Of a stretch of DNA of 64,000 nt, positions 53,717 to 63,968 are shown piece after piece (the first letter of the stretch is position 1; the number at the start of each line of letters is the position of its first letter). A program made the position numbers and the translations under genes. Below the pieces are notes generated by a model. That model did no database searches. It was not told the origin of the DNA and saw nothing but the letters and a program-made list of their open reading frames with translations. The stretch is taken from contig NZ_MAXF01000107.1 of NCBI RefSeq assembly GCF_001704635.1, positions 52,139 to 116,138 of the forward strand. The letters are read 5' to 3'. Origin of the DNA: Streptomyces sparsogenes. GTDB lineage: Bacteria > Actinomycetota > Actinomycetes > Streptomycetales > Streptomycetaceae.

Positions 53717-55906
53717 TCATCCCTGCACGGCGAGAACCAGGGGGAAGACCGCCTCCGCACCGGCCCGGCGGAGCAGCCGGGCGGCCACCGCCAGCGTCCA
53801 CCCGGTGTCCGCCACGTCGTCGACGAGGAGCACCGGCCCCGCGGCCCGCTCCAGCGCCGCGGCCAGCGCGGGCGGCACGGTCAGCGCCCCGTGCAGCGCC
53901 CGCAGCCGCTGCGCGCTGTTGGTACGCGGCACGCGCGTGTCGGCCCCGGCGTCGACATACGAGACGGTGCCGAGCACGGGCATCCGGCCGACCGAGGCGA
54001 TCCGCTCGCCCAGTGTCTGGATCAGCCGCGGGCGGGTGTGCGAGGCCACCGTGACCACGCCGACCGGGCGCGCCGGGGCGTCCGGCGCCCCCGACGCCCA
54101 GCCGCCGGGCCCCTTGGCCCAGTCGGCGAGCACGGTCACCACCGCGGCGGCCACATCGTCCGGAATCGGCTCATCCGGATTCTGCGGGGCGAGCAGCGGC
54201 CGCAGCCGGTTTCCCCAGCCGATGTCGGAGAGACGGCCGAGCGCCCGCCCCGGAGCCGCCTGCTCGCCCACCGGGATCCGGCCCTTCAGCTCCACACCCA
54301 CCGCGGGCAGCCCGGTCGGCCACATGCGGCGCGGCTCCACCTCGACGCCCGGGCGGCCCAACTCTCCGCGCGCCGCCTCCAGAGACGCGGCGGACACCTC
54401 GGCCGTGAACCGGGCCCCCGAGCAGTTGTCGCAGCGCCCGCACGGCGCCGCCGCCTCGTCGTCCAGCTGCCGCCGCAGGAACTCCATCCGGCAGCCGGTG
54501 GACGAGGCGTAATCCCGCATCGCCTGCTGCTCCGCCTCCCGCTGCCGCGCCACCCACGCGTATCGCTCCGCGTCGTACGTCCAGGGCTGCCCCGTCGCCG
54601 TCCAGCCGCCGCGCACCCGCCGGACCGCGCCGTCCACATCGAGGACCTTGAGCATGGTCTCCAGGCGCGAGCGGCGCAGATCGACCTGCGGCTCGAGCGC
54701 GGGCAGGGACACCGGACGGTCCGCCGCCGCCAGCACGTCGAGCGTGCGGCGCACCTGCTCCTCGGAGGGAAAGGCGAGCGAGGCGAAATACCGCCAGATG
54801 GCCTCGTCCTCACGGCCCGGCAACAGCAGCACCTCCGCGTGCGCCACGCCGCGCCCGGCCCGCCCGACCTGCTGGTAGTAGGCGATGGGGGAGGAGGGCG
54901 AGCCCAGGTGCACCACGAAGCCCAGATCCGGCTTGTCGAAGCCCATGCCCAGCGCGGAGGTGGCCACCAGGGCCTTGACCCGGTTGGCCAGCAGGTCCTC
55001 CTCCGCCTGCTGGCGGTCGGCGTTCTCCGTCTTGCCGGTGTACGAAGCGACGGTGTGGCCCCGCTGCCGCAGGAACGCCGCCACCTCCTCGGCGGCGGCG
55101 ACCGTGAGGGTGTAGATGATCCCGGAGCCGGGGAGCTCGGGGAGGTGGTCGGCGAGCCAGGCCAGCCGGTGAGCCGCGTCCGGCAGCCGCAGCACGCCCA
55201 GGCTCAGGCTCTCCCGGTCCAGCGGCCCCCGCAGCACCAGCGCGGGCGAGCCGTCCGCCCCCGCGCCGTCCCTCCCGGGCCCGCCCGTGCCCAGCTGCTC
55301 GGCGACGTCCGCGGTCACCCGGGCATTGGCCGTCGCCGTCGTGGCCAGTACGGGCACGCCCGGCGGCAGGTCGGCGAGCATCGTGCGCAGCCTGCGGTAG
55401 TCGGGGCGGAAGTCATGGCCCCAGTCGGAGATGCAGTGGGCCTCGTCGACCACCAGCAGGCCGGTGGCCGCGGCGAGCTTGGGCAGCACCTGGTCCCGGA
55501 AGTCGGGGTTGTTCAGCCGCTCGGGGCTGACCAGCAGCACATCCACCTCACCGGCGGCCACCTCCGCCTGGATGGTGTCCCACTCCTCCGTGTTGGCGGA
55601 ATTGATGGTGCGCGCGTGGATACCCGCCCGCGCGGCGGCCTCGACCTGGTTGCGCATCAGCGCGAGCAGCGGGGAGACGATCACCGTCGGGCCCCCGCCG
55701 CGCTCGCGCAGCAGGGCGGTGGCGACGAAGTACACCGCGGACTTGCCCCATCCCGTGCGCTGCACGACCAGCGCCCGGCGGCGGTCGGCGACCAACGCCT
55801 CGATCGCCCGCCACTGATCCTCCCGCAGCCGGGCGGATCCGGAGGGGTCCCCGACCAGGCGGGCCAGGACACGGTCGGCCGCGATGCGCAGATCTTCGTC
55901 GCTCAT
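53717..55906 (-). CDS. recQ: RecQ-family helicase fused to a phosphoribosyltransferase-like domain
   Basis: 729 residues. The helicase core has Walker A region VVQRTGWGKSAVYF, the DEAH box VVDEAHCISDWGHDFRPDYR and motif VI QQVGRAGRG. The zinc-binding region is CRMEFLRRQLDDEAAAPCGRC followed by DNC. The C-terminal 150 residues carry a PRPP-binding-like loop (VLLVDDVADTGWTLAVAARL), as in ComF/PRTases. It unwinds DNA 3'-5' in repair and recombination; the PRTase role is unknown. ATG 55906 is preferred; ATG 55918 region alternatives exist. Confidence 0.9.
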   Translation of the reverse strand: MSDEDLRIAADRVLARLVGDPSGSARLREDQWRAIEALVADRRRALVVQRTGWGKSAVYFVATALLRERGGGPTVIVSPLLALMRNQVEAAARAGIHARTINSANTEEWDTIQAEVAAGEVDVLLVSPERLNNPDFRDQVLPKLAAATGLLVVDEAHCISDWGHDFRPDYRRLRTMLADLPPGVPVLATTATANARVTADVAEQLGTGGPGRDGAGADGSPALVLRGPLDRESLSLGVLRLPDAAHRLAWLADHLPELPGSGIIYTLTVAAAEEVAAFLRQRGHTVASYTGKTENADRQQAEEDLLANRVKALVATSALGMGFDKPDLGFVVHLGSPSSPIAYYQQVGRAGRGVAHAEVLLLPGREDEAIWRYFASLAFPSEEQVRRTLDVLAAADRPVSLPALEPQVDLRRSRLETMLKVLDVDGAVRRVRGGWTATGQPWTYDAERYAWVARQREAEQQAMRDYASSTGCRMEFLRRQLDDEAAAPCGRCDNCSGARFTAEVSAASLEAARGELGRPGVEVEPRRMWPTGLPAVGVELKGRIPVGEQAAPGRALGRLSDIGWGNRLRPLLAPQNPDEPIPDDVAAAVVTVLADWAKGPGGWASGAPDAPARPVGVVTVASHTRPRLIQTLGERIASVGRMPVLGTVSYVDAGADTRVPRTNSAQRLRALHGALTVPPALAAALERAAGPVLLVDDVADTGWTLAVAARLLRRAGAEAVFPLVLAVQG

Positions 55907-55953
55907 GCCCCCATGCAACCCGATCCCACCGACATCGCGCGAATGGGACCCGA

Positions 55954-55979
55954 GCCTGTGGATAAGGTTATCCACAGGC
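55954..55979. promoter_or_regulatory. Inverted pair of DnaA-box-like 9-mers
   Basis: Two 12-bp arms (GCCTGTGGATAA and TTATCCACAGGC) are perfect inverted repeats separated by GG. Each arm contains TTATCCACA, the E. coli DnaA-box consensus. They lie in the 109-bp divergent gap between recQ and the DUF4192 gene. Confidence 0.6.
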
Positions 55980-56015
55980 CTGGCGGGCCGGGCCGGACTG
56001 GGAGACCGTCGGGCC

Positions 56016-57344
56016 ATGACCCGACACAACGAAGCGGCCGGCCTGTCCGGCGATGAGCAGATCACCCTCCGCAGCCCGGCCGAGCTCGCCGACGCCCTGC
56101 CCTATGTCCTGGGCTTCCATCCGGACGACAGCATCGTGATGATCGCGCTGCACGGCCCACGCGGCCGGTTCGGCGGGCGGCTCAGGCTCGGCATCCCCGA
56201 GGCGAGCGAGGAATGGCCGGAGGTCTGCGACCAGCTCGCCGAGTGCCTGGTGACGGGCAGCGAGCGGCGGGCGGGCCGGCCCGACGGGACGGTGCTGTTC
56301 CTGTGCCAGGAGCCGGGCGAGGGCGAATCGGGGCAGGACGTGATGGAGCGCCTGCGGCCGCTCGCGCAGCGGCTGCGCACCGCGTGCGGCGGGCTGGAGG
56401 TGCCGGTCTTCGAGGCGCTGTGCATCTCCGACGGCCGGTTCTGGTCGTATGTGTGCCCGGACCGGCGCTGCTGCCCGCCGGAGGGCGTCCCGCTCACCCT
56501 GCCCGGCACCTCCGTGATGGCGGCGGCCGCCACCTACGCGGGCGTCCATGTGCGCGGGTCGCTGCGCGAGATGGAGGCGAGGCTGGCGCCGCTCGCCCCG
56601 CCCAGGGCCGAGGAGCAGGAGCGGGCGCTGGACACGGCGGGCTGCGAGCTCGTGCCGAGGATCCTGGGCGGCACGGACTGCGCCGCGGTGCGCGAGGAGA
56701 CCCTCGTCCTCCTCGGCGGCATGCTGGCCCGGTTCCGCGCCGCGCCGCCGATCGCCGACCAGGTCGCGGCCGACCTCCGCGACGACGGGCTGATCGGCGA
56801 CCAGGAGGCGGCCGCGGTCATCGTCGGGCTGCAGGACCGGCTGGCGCGCGACCGGGCCGCGCAGTGGATGGAAGGACCCGACGCGGAGCCGGCCCTGCGG
56901 TTGTGGCGCGCCCTCTCCCGCCGCTGCGTCGGCTCGTACGCGGAGCACGCCGCGGCGCCGCTCACCCTCGCGGGCTGGGTCGCCTGGTCGATGGGGGACG
57001 AGCCCGCGGCGCGCGTCGCGCTCGGCCGAGCGCTGTCCGCCGATCCCCACTACCTGTTCGCCAGGCTGCTCCACCAGGCGTGCAACGAGGGGCTCGACCC
57101 GGAGCTGTTGCGCCGCTGTCTGCGCCAGGACCGTGCCGACCGGGCCCTGCAGACCGCGGTGCGCGGCGAGTTGGAGCGCCTCGGGGCCGCTGCCGCCGGA
57201 AGGCCCGGCGGACCCGGGACGCCGGGGCGAGGGTCCGGCGGGCGGGCCAAGAGCCCCAGCGCGCAGGCGGCCCGGCGGCGTCCGGTCGGCCGGACGCGGG
57301 CGCGGCGCAGGCCCGGCCGGCGAGGGGCCCGCAGCCGCCCCTGA
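56016..57344 (+). CDS. DUF4192 domain protein
   Basis: 442 residues. The domain is recognised by its start, LRSPAELADALPYVLGFHPDDSIVMI, and by later stretches such as LAGWVAWSMGDEPAARVALG with ADPHYLFARLL. It is a common actinobacterial protein of unknown function. The last 55 residues are Arg/Gly-rich and basic and may bind nucleic acid. ATG 56016 has GGGAGA upstream. It is divergent from recQ, a conserved arrangement in Streptomyces as far as I recall. Confidence 0.88.
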   Translation: MTRHNEAAGLSGDEQITLRSPAELADALPYVLGFHPDDSIVMIALHGPRGRFGGRLRLGIPEASEEWPEVCDQLAECLVTGSERRAGRPDGTVLFLCQEPGEGESGQDVMERLRPLAQRLRTACGGLEVPVFEALCISDGRFWSYVCPDRRCCPPEGVPLTLPGTSVMAAAATYAGVHVRGSLREMEARLAPLAPPRAEEQERALDTAGCELVPRILGGTDCAAVREETLVLLGGMLARFRAAPPIADQVAADLRDDGLIGDQEAAAVIVGLQDRLARDRAAQWMEGPDAEPALRLWRALSRRCVGSYAEHAAAPLTLAGWVAWSMGDEPAARVALGRALSADPHYLFARLLHQACNEGLDPELLRRCLRQDRADRALQTAVRGELERLGAAAAGRPGGPGTPGRGSGGRAKSPSAQAARRRPVGRTRARRRPGRRGARSRP

Positions 57345-57433
57345 GCCGCCATCGAGCCGCCGGGCGCCGGGCCGCCGGGGCGGTTCCGTCGCCCTCCCTC
57401 CACCATCGACGATCAACCGGAAGGGACTGATTA

Positions 57434-57448
57434 TCGTCAGGCAGACGA
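57434..57448. promoter_or_regulatory. Operator-like inverted repeat in the NUDIX gene promoter
   Basis: TCGTC-AGGCA-GACGA (57434-57448) lies between the -35 region and the -10 element TATGAT (57450-57455). The -10 ends 6 nt before ATG 57462, so the transcript is probably leaderless. A protein bound here would block RNA polymerase. Confidence 0.6.
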
Positions 57449-57461
57449 CTATGATCGCGGC

Positions 57462-58223
57462 ATGCCCTACGATCCAGCGGCCTTCCCGCCTTTCGCCGTC
57501 ACCGTGGATCTGGTCGTGCTGACCGTCCGGCGGCACGCGCTGTGCGCGCTGGCCGTCCGCCGCGGCGAGCCGCCCTTCCAGGGGCGCTGGGCTCTGCCGG
57601 GCGGCTTCGTGCGGGCCGATGAAGACCTCACGGCGGCGGCCGCCAGGGAGTTGGCCGAGGAGACCGGGCTGCTCGTCCACGACCCCGCGGCTCCGGCCTC
57701 TCCCAACGCCGCCCACCTCGAACAGCTCGCCACCTACGGCGACCCGAAGCGCGACCCCAGGATGCGGGTGGTGAGCGTCGCGCACCTGGCGCTCGCGCCG
57801 GACCTCCCGGCGCCCCGGCCCGGAGGCGACGCGCACAGCGCGCGCTGGGCCCCAGTCGAGTCCCTGCTCGACCAGGACGGGTCCTTCGGCCGCGACGCCG
57901 ACCTGGCCGCCCCGCTCGCCTTCGACCACGCCCGCATCCTGGCGGACGGGGTGGAGCGTGCCCGCTCCAAGATCGAGTACTCCTCGCTGGCCACCGCCTT
58001 CTGCCCCCAGGAGTTCACGGTCGGTGAGTTGCGCCGGGTCTACGAGGCGGTGTGGGGGGTGGCCCTCGACCCCCGCAACTTCCACCGAAAGGTCACCGGA
58101 ACGCCCGGATTCCTGGTGCCCACGGGCGGCACGACGACCCGTCAAGGCGGTCGCCCGGCCCAGCTGTTCCGGGCCGGGGGCGCGACGCTGCTCAATCCGC
58201 CCATGCTTCGTCCCGAGGTGTGA
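57462..58223 (+). CDS. NrtR-like NUDIX domain protein with C-terminal winged helix
   Basis: 253 residues. The NUDIX box is complete (GFVRADE, then RELAEETGL, fitting G-x5-E-x7-R-E-U-x-E-E-x-G-U). The C-terminal part (YSSLATAFCPQEFTVGELRR, VYEAVWGVALDPRNFHRKV) is the winged helix of the NrtR family, which regulates NAD or sugar metabolism genes. Because the catalytic box is intact, it may still hydrolyse a nucleotide as well as bind DNA. An operator-like repeat in its own promoter suggests autoregulation. Confidence 0.88.
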   Translation: MPYDPAAFPPFAVTVDLVVLTVRRHALCALAVRRGEPPFQGRWALPGGFVRADEDLTAAAARELAEETGLLVHDPAAPASPNAAHLEQLATYGDPKRDPRMRVVSVAHLALAPDLPAPRPGGDAHSARWAPVESLLDQDGSFGRDADLAAPLAFDHARILADGVERARSKIEYSSLATAFCPQEFTVGELRRVYEAVWGVALDPRNFHRKVTGTPGFLVPTGGTTTRQGGRPAQLFRAGGATLLNPPMLRPEV

Positions 58224-58352
58224 CAGCCCATGACACGACGACTCGACAGGGGGTGTAGATGCCGACGAAATAGGACATAGCGGGTTACCGTGCTCCGGTA
58301 CGTCACCAGTCCCCACGTGCCACGAGCGGTTCCATGCCCCGCGGGAGAAGCC

Positions 58353-60794
58353 ATGATTCAGGCCACCGGACTGACCAGCACCCCCCGCCGCAACCGTCCG
58401 CCTGTCGTCGACGATCTCACCTTCGAGGCCCCACCGGGCCGTGTGACCGCCCTGTTCGGCGGTCCCGGCGCGGGCAAGACCAGCGCGCTGAGGCTTCTGC
58501 TGCAGCTCGACCGGGGCCACGGTGCCGTCTTCTTCCGGGGCCGCCCGCTCCACCGCATCCGGCGCCCGGCCCGGGAGATCGGGGTCCTTCTGGAGGACGT
58601 GCCGGGCCACCCCGGGCGCACCGCGCGCGGTCACCTCAGGATGCTCGGGGCTGCCGTCGGGGTACCCGCGGCGCGCGCGGACGCGGTGCTGGACGCGGTC
58701 GGCCTCACCGAGCTGGCCGACGAGCGTATCGGGGACCTGGCTGCCGGCATGGAGCGGCGCCTCGGGCTCGCCACGGCCCTCCTGGGAGACCCGCACACGC
58801 TCGTTCTCGACGCGCCCACGCGCGGTCTGTCCACCCGGGAGACCGTCTGGATGCACGGCCTGCTGCGGCAGTTCGCCGGGAAGGGCGGTGCCGTCCTCGT
58901 CACCGATCGGGACCCGGAGAACGTCACCCGCCTCGCCGACCAGGTCCTCACCCTGGAGGGCGGTCGGCTCATCGCCGACCAGCCGGTCGAGGAGTTCGCA
59001 CGCACCCGGCTGCGCCCCCGCGTCGCCGTGCTCTCGCCGGTGGCCGGGCGGCTGGCCGCCGTGCTGGAGGAGGAAGCGGGCGCCGCCGAGCCGGCGGTCC
59101 AGTCGCCGTGCCCGCCCGGAGCGGCGGAGGCCGGCGAGGCCGACAAGGCGAAGGCCGCTGCGGTGAGCGGGGTGGAGCCGCTGAGCGGCACGGGGGCCGG
59201 GGAGGGGCCCGGTCCCCGCGCCCACCGCGCCAGTGAGGCGGGGGCGAGCGCGGAGGGGTCGGAGCCCGAGGCAGTGGCGGGGGGAGAGGCACAGGTCGGG
59301 GCGTCGGCCGCGGCGAGGGATGAGAGCGCCGCGGGGGAGGCAGGGGCCTGGGCCGCCCACGGGGCAGCGTCGCCCGCCGCGGCAGCCGCTGACGGAGCGG
59401 CGGGCGAGGGCGTGGCGGAAGGCGGATCCGGTGGCGACACCGGACCCGCCCCCCGCAGCGCGCAGTCGCCCGCAGCCGATGCCGTGCCCGTCGCCGGCCC
59501 AGGGTCTGCGGGTGGGCCCGCGCCCGCCGCCGCACCGGCGTCCGCCGTGGGCCCCGGCTCGGTAGCCGTGCCCGCGCCCGCTGCCGACGCGATGCCGGCT
59601 GCCGGGTCCGTGCCTGCTGCCACGCACGGCCCCGCCACCGGCCCCGCGCCCGTCGCTGTGCCTGCGCCTGCCGCCGATCCGGCGTCCGCCGACGGCCCGG
59701 CGCCCGCTGTCGTGTCCGCGTCCGCCCCCGGCTCGGCGTCGGCCGGCGGATCCGCCCCTGCCGCCGTGCCCGTGGCCGTGCCCGCGCCTGCCGCTGGGGC
59801 TGCGGGCGGTGGGCGGCTGTCGGTGGTGCGGGAGGACGAGACGCGCATCTCCGTCTACGGGCTGTCCTGCGCGGCCGTCGGCGAGACCGCGTACCGCCAC
59901 GGCATCGTCGTGCACCGGCTGGTCGAGGAGACCGCCGACCTCGGTCCGCGGGCCGCGGGCGGGGACACCGCTGCCCGCGATCCCCGGGCCACCCCGCCCC
60001 GGGTGCTGCCGAGGCTGCCGCTGCCCGGCCCGGCCTGGCCGCTGCGCTATGAGCTGCGCCGCGCCACCGGCGTACGCACCGGCTGGCTGATCGCCGTCGC
60101 GGCCCTCGTGGCCTCGCTCGTGGGCTCCGTGCTGCTCGCCCGGGCGGGCGGGGCGGGGGAGCTGCACCGGATCACCGGCTGGCCCACCGACGTGCCCCTG
60201 CCACCGGTGGCGATCGCGGCCGGGCTGCTGGGCGCGCTGTCCTTCGGGGAGGAGTTCCGCTACCCGGCGCTGGCCCCGGCCCGGGACACGGTGCCGCGCC
60301 GGCTCGGCCTGCTGATGGCCAAGTTCCTGGTGTGCGCGGTCGGCGCCCTGCTGCTCTGCTTCGCCGTCCTCGCCCTCGACGGTGCGGCGCTCCTGCTGCT
60401 GGTCGGTGGGGACGCGGTGCCGCTCCCGGGCGACTGGCCGCTGCTGATGGCGAGCGTGTGCGCCCTGGCGGTCGGCTCGAGCTGGGCCGGGCTGATGGCG
60501 GCGGCGGTCTTCCGGTCCACCGCGCTCGGCCTGGCGACGCTGCTGGCGGTGCCCATCCTGGCGGTGCCGGTCGTGCAGCGCGCGCTGGCCGAGCCGTCGG
60601 TGCGCTCGCTCGTCGGGCTGCCGCACCGGCTGCGGGCGGAGGCGCTCGACCAACCGCACTCCATGGTCGACCGCCTCCTGGCGCTCGCCCTGCGGCTGGC
60701 GTCCCAGCCCGTGGGACAGGCGCTCGTGCTCTCGCTGGCCGTGCTGCTGTGCGCGTACGCCCTCACCGGGTTGCGCGGCCGGGCCCGGCAGTAG
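58353..60794 (+). CDS. Fused ABC ATPase-permease with long Ala/Pro linker and degenerate ATPase site
   Basis: 813 residues. The N-terminal ABC domain has Walker A GGPGAGKTS, but the signature is LAAGMERRLGLA rather than LSGGQ, and Walker B is LVLDAPTRGLS, so Ala replaces the catalytic Glu. About 240 residues of Ala/Pro/Gly/Val low-complexity linker follow (59090-59810). The C-terminal 260 residues have about six membrane segments (GWLIAVAALVASLVGSVLLA onward). ATG 58353 has GGGAGAAG upstream. It probably works as half of a dimer, or has lost ATPase activity; the substrate is unknown. Confidence 0.85.
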   Translation: MIQATGLTSTPRRNRPPVVDDLTFEAPPGRVTALFGGPGAGKTSALRLLLQLDRGHGAVFFRGRPLHRIRRPAREIGVLLEDVPGHPGRTARGHLRMLGAAVGVPAARADAVLDAVGLTELADERIGDLAAGMERRLGLATALLGDPHTLVLDAPTRGLSTRETVWMHGLLRQFAGKGGAVLVTDRDPENVTRLADQVLTLEGGRLIADQPVEEFARTRLRPRVAVLSPVAGRLAAVLEEEAGAAEPAVQSPCPPGAAEAGEADKAKAAAVSGVEPLSGTGAGEGPGPRAHRASEAGASAEGSEPEAVAGGEAQVGASAAARDESAAGEAGAWAAHGAASPAAAAADGAAGEGVAEGGSGGDTGPAPRSAQSPAADAVPVAGPGSAGGPAPAAAPASAVGPGSVAVPAPAADAMPAAGSVPAATHGPATGPAPVAVPAPAADPASADGPAPAVVSASAPGSASAGGSAPAAVPVAVPAPAAGAAGGGRLSVVREDETRISVYGLSCAAVGETAYRHGIVVHRLVEETADLGPRAAGGDTAARDPRATPPRVLPRLPLPGPAWPLRYELRRATGVRTGWLIAVAALVASLVGSVLLARAGGAGELHRITGWPTDVPLPPVAIAAGLLGALSFGEEFRYPALAPARDTVPRRLGLLMAKFLVCAVGALLLCFAVLALDGAALLLLVGGDAVPLPGDWPLLMASVCALAVGSSWAGLMAAAVFRSTALGLATLLAVPILAVPVVQRALAEPSVRSLVGLPHRLRAEALDQPHSMVDRLLALALRLASQPVGQALVLSLAVLLCAYALTGLRGRARQ

Positions 60795-60928
60795 CGCGGG
60801 CCCCGCCCCCGACACCGTCCCGCCCGGCGCCGGCGGGGCGGTGGACCAAGCCGGGGGCGGTTCCGCGGGCTCATCGCGGGAAGTGGTCGCAAGTCCCCGA
60901 AGGCTGCCGGTTTCTGTCCGATTCAGCG

Positions 60929-60953
60929 TCAATTATGAGGTAATGGGCGATCA
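60929..60953 (+). promoter_or_regulatory. Candidate sigma-WhiG-type promoter of whiH
   Basis: TCAA (60929-60932) and GGCGATCA (60946-60953) resemble the WhiG consensus TAAA and GCCGATAA (6 of 8 in the -10 element), with a 13-nt spacer, slightly short. whiH is a known WhiG target in S. coelicolor, which raises the prior. It lies 64 nt before the whiH start. Confidence 0.4.
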
Positions 60954-61016
60954 CCCTTTCGTGTGCTTTTCACCAAAGACCTCAAGGGCTTCCGGAGCGT
61001 CGCCGACAAAGGATGC

Positions 61017-61913
61017 GTGAGTACCCTTGCGCACACCACGATGACCGCGGCTCGCCCCGCCGATTCCGGCCTCGCCGGCCCGGGCGAGCTTGACCGCTAC
61101 CCCTACGCCGACACCCCCATGGGCGACCGCGGCAGCGCCCCCTCCTGGGACGGCGCCGACGCCGAGATCGGCCGAGTGGGCCGACGCGCGGCCGGCAACC
61201 GGGGCCGCGGGCTGCACGGCCAACTCGTCCAGCAGCTGGGCCAGATGATCGTCTCCGGCGATCTGGGGGCCGACCGCCCGCTCGTCCCCGAGGAGATCGG
61301 CCAGCGCTTCGAGGTCTCCCGCACCGTGGTGCGGGAGTCGCTGCGCGTCCTGGAGGCCAAGGGCCTGGTCAGCGCCCGCCCCAACGTGGGCACCCGGGTC
61401 CGCCCCGTCAGCGACTGGAACCTCCTGGATCCGGACATCATCGAGTGGCGGGCCTTCGGGCCGCAGCGCGACGACCAGCGCCGCGAGCTGTGCGAGCTGC
61501 GCTGGACCATCGAGCCGCTCGCCGCCCGTCTCGCCGCCGGCTCCGGCCGGGAGGACGTGCAGCAGCGGCTCGCCGACATGGCCGAGATCATGGGCCATGC
61601 GCTGGGTCAGGGCGACGCCCTGACCTTCTCGCGCGCCGACGCCGAGTTCCACGCCCTGCTGCTGCAGGTCGCGGGCAATCGGATGCTGGAGCACCTGGCG
61701 GGCATCGTCGCCGCCGCGCTGCACGTCTCCGGCGCCCCGGTGACCGGCTGCGACCGGCTGACCGAGGCGGGGGTGGGCCACCACCGCCGGATCGTCGAGG
61801 CCATCGGGGCCGGTGACGCCGCGGCGGCGGAGGCCGCGATGCGCCAGCTGCTGACCGTCCACGCCGATCTCGACCACGCCGAGGTGGGGGTTCCCGCGCC
61901 GCGCGAGCACTGA
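61017..61913 (+). CDS. whiH: GntR-family sporulation regulator WhiH
   Basis: 298 residues. The FadR-type winged helix (LVPEEIGQRFEVSRTVVRES, LEAKGLVSARPNVGTRVR) is followed by an FCD ligand-binding domain (ELRWTIEPLAARLAAG, RADAEFHALLLQVAGN). The N-terminus (MSTLAHTTMTAARPADSGLA) matches what I recall of WhiH. WhiH is needed for orderly sporulation septation in aerial hyphae. GTG 61017 has AAAGGA just upstream. The location directly before hrdB is as in S. coelicolor. Confidence 0.9.
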   Translation: MSTLAHTTMTAARPADSGLAGPGELDRYPYADTPMGDRGSAPSWDGADAEIGRVGRRAAGNRGRGLHGQLVQQLGQMIVSGDLGADRPLVPEEIGQRFEVSRTVVRESLRVLEAKGLVSARPNVGTRVRPVSDWNLLDPDIIEWRAFGPQRDDQRRELCELRWTIEPLAARLAAGSGREDVQQRLADMAEIMGHALGQGDALTFSRADAEFHALLLQVAGNRMLEHLAGIVAAALHVSGAPVTGCDRLTEAGVGHHRRIVEAIGAGDAAAAEAAMRQLLTVHADLDHAEVGVPAPREH

Positions 61914-62371
61914 CCCGCGGACCGCGGCGTACGGCGTACGGGCGCGGCGTCGCCGGAACCCGCCCCGCGGGTTCGGCGACGCGACGCCACGGACGACGCC
62001 ATGGGTGACGCCGCAGAGGCGATCACGCCGTGACGCCATGGATGGAGCCACAGACGTGGGTGCGGCGGTGCGCGGCGTGGGGCGGTGTGGGGGCGGAGCA
62101 TGATCAACTGACGCCGATCTGTCCGTTGGGTAGGCATTACGGCCGGTATGGGGTGTGACTCGGGACACGAGGAATGGGCGTAACGCTCTTTGGGGCAGCG
62201 CGATGATTAAAGAGGTGGCAGCCGCAGAGGGAATACCGGCGTCGCTCGCGACGCTGTAATCCACCCGCAGCACTCCGCCCCGCGCCGTCGGTTCATCCTG
62301 CCGGCGGTCGTCGGCTCCAGTCCCCAGCGGACCGGGCCGGAAGCCGTTTCCATCGTTCCGAGAGGTTGTTC
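61914..62371. other. Upstream region of hrdB
   Basis: 458 bp without a gene. It starts with the whiH terminator, then a GC-rich stretch containing repeated GACGCCATGG-like words (61980-62045), then a less GC-rich section (about 62095-62215) that must hold the hrdB promoters. I cannot place -35/-10 elements with confidence. GAGAGG (62360-62365) is the hrdB ribosome binding site. Confidence 0.6.
61947..61982 (+). terminator. Terminator hairpin after whiH
   Basis: Arms 61947-61962 and 61968-61982 pair over 15 bp with one bulged G and a 5-nt loop, 33 nt past the whiH stop. Confidence 0.8.
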
Positions 62372-63931
<1,560 letters not shown>

Positions 63932-63968
63932 TCCCGCACCGACGGACCGCCGCTCCACGGCACAGCGC

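Noticed and set aside
52922..56056. 1044-codon open frame on the plus strand
   Set aside because: Antisense shadow of recQ and its neighbour; low-complexity Arg/Gly-rich product.
55968..60932. 1654-codon open frame on the minus strand
   Set aside because: It is antisense to DUF4192, NUDIX and ABC genes with clear families; the product is Arg/Gly/His-rich with no domain, a normal artefact of third-position GC bias.
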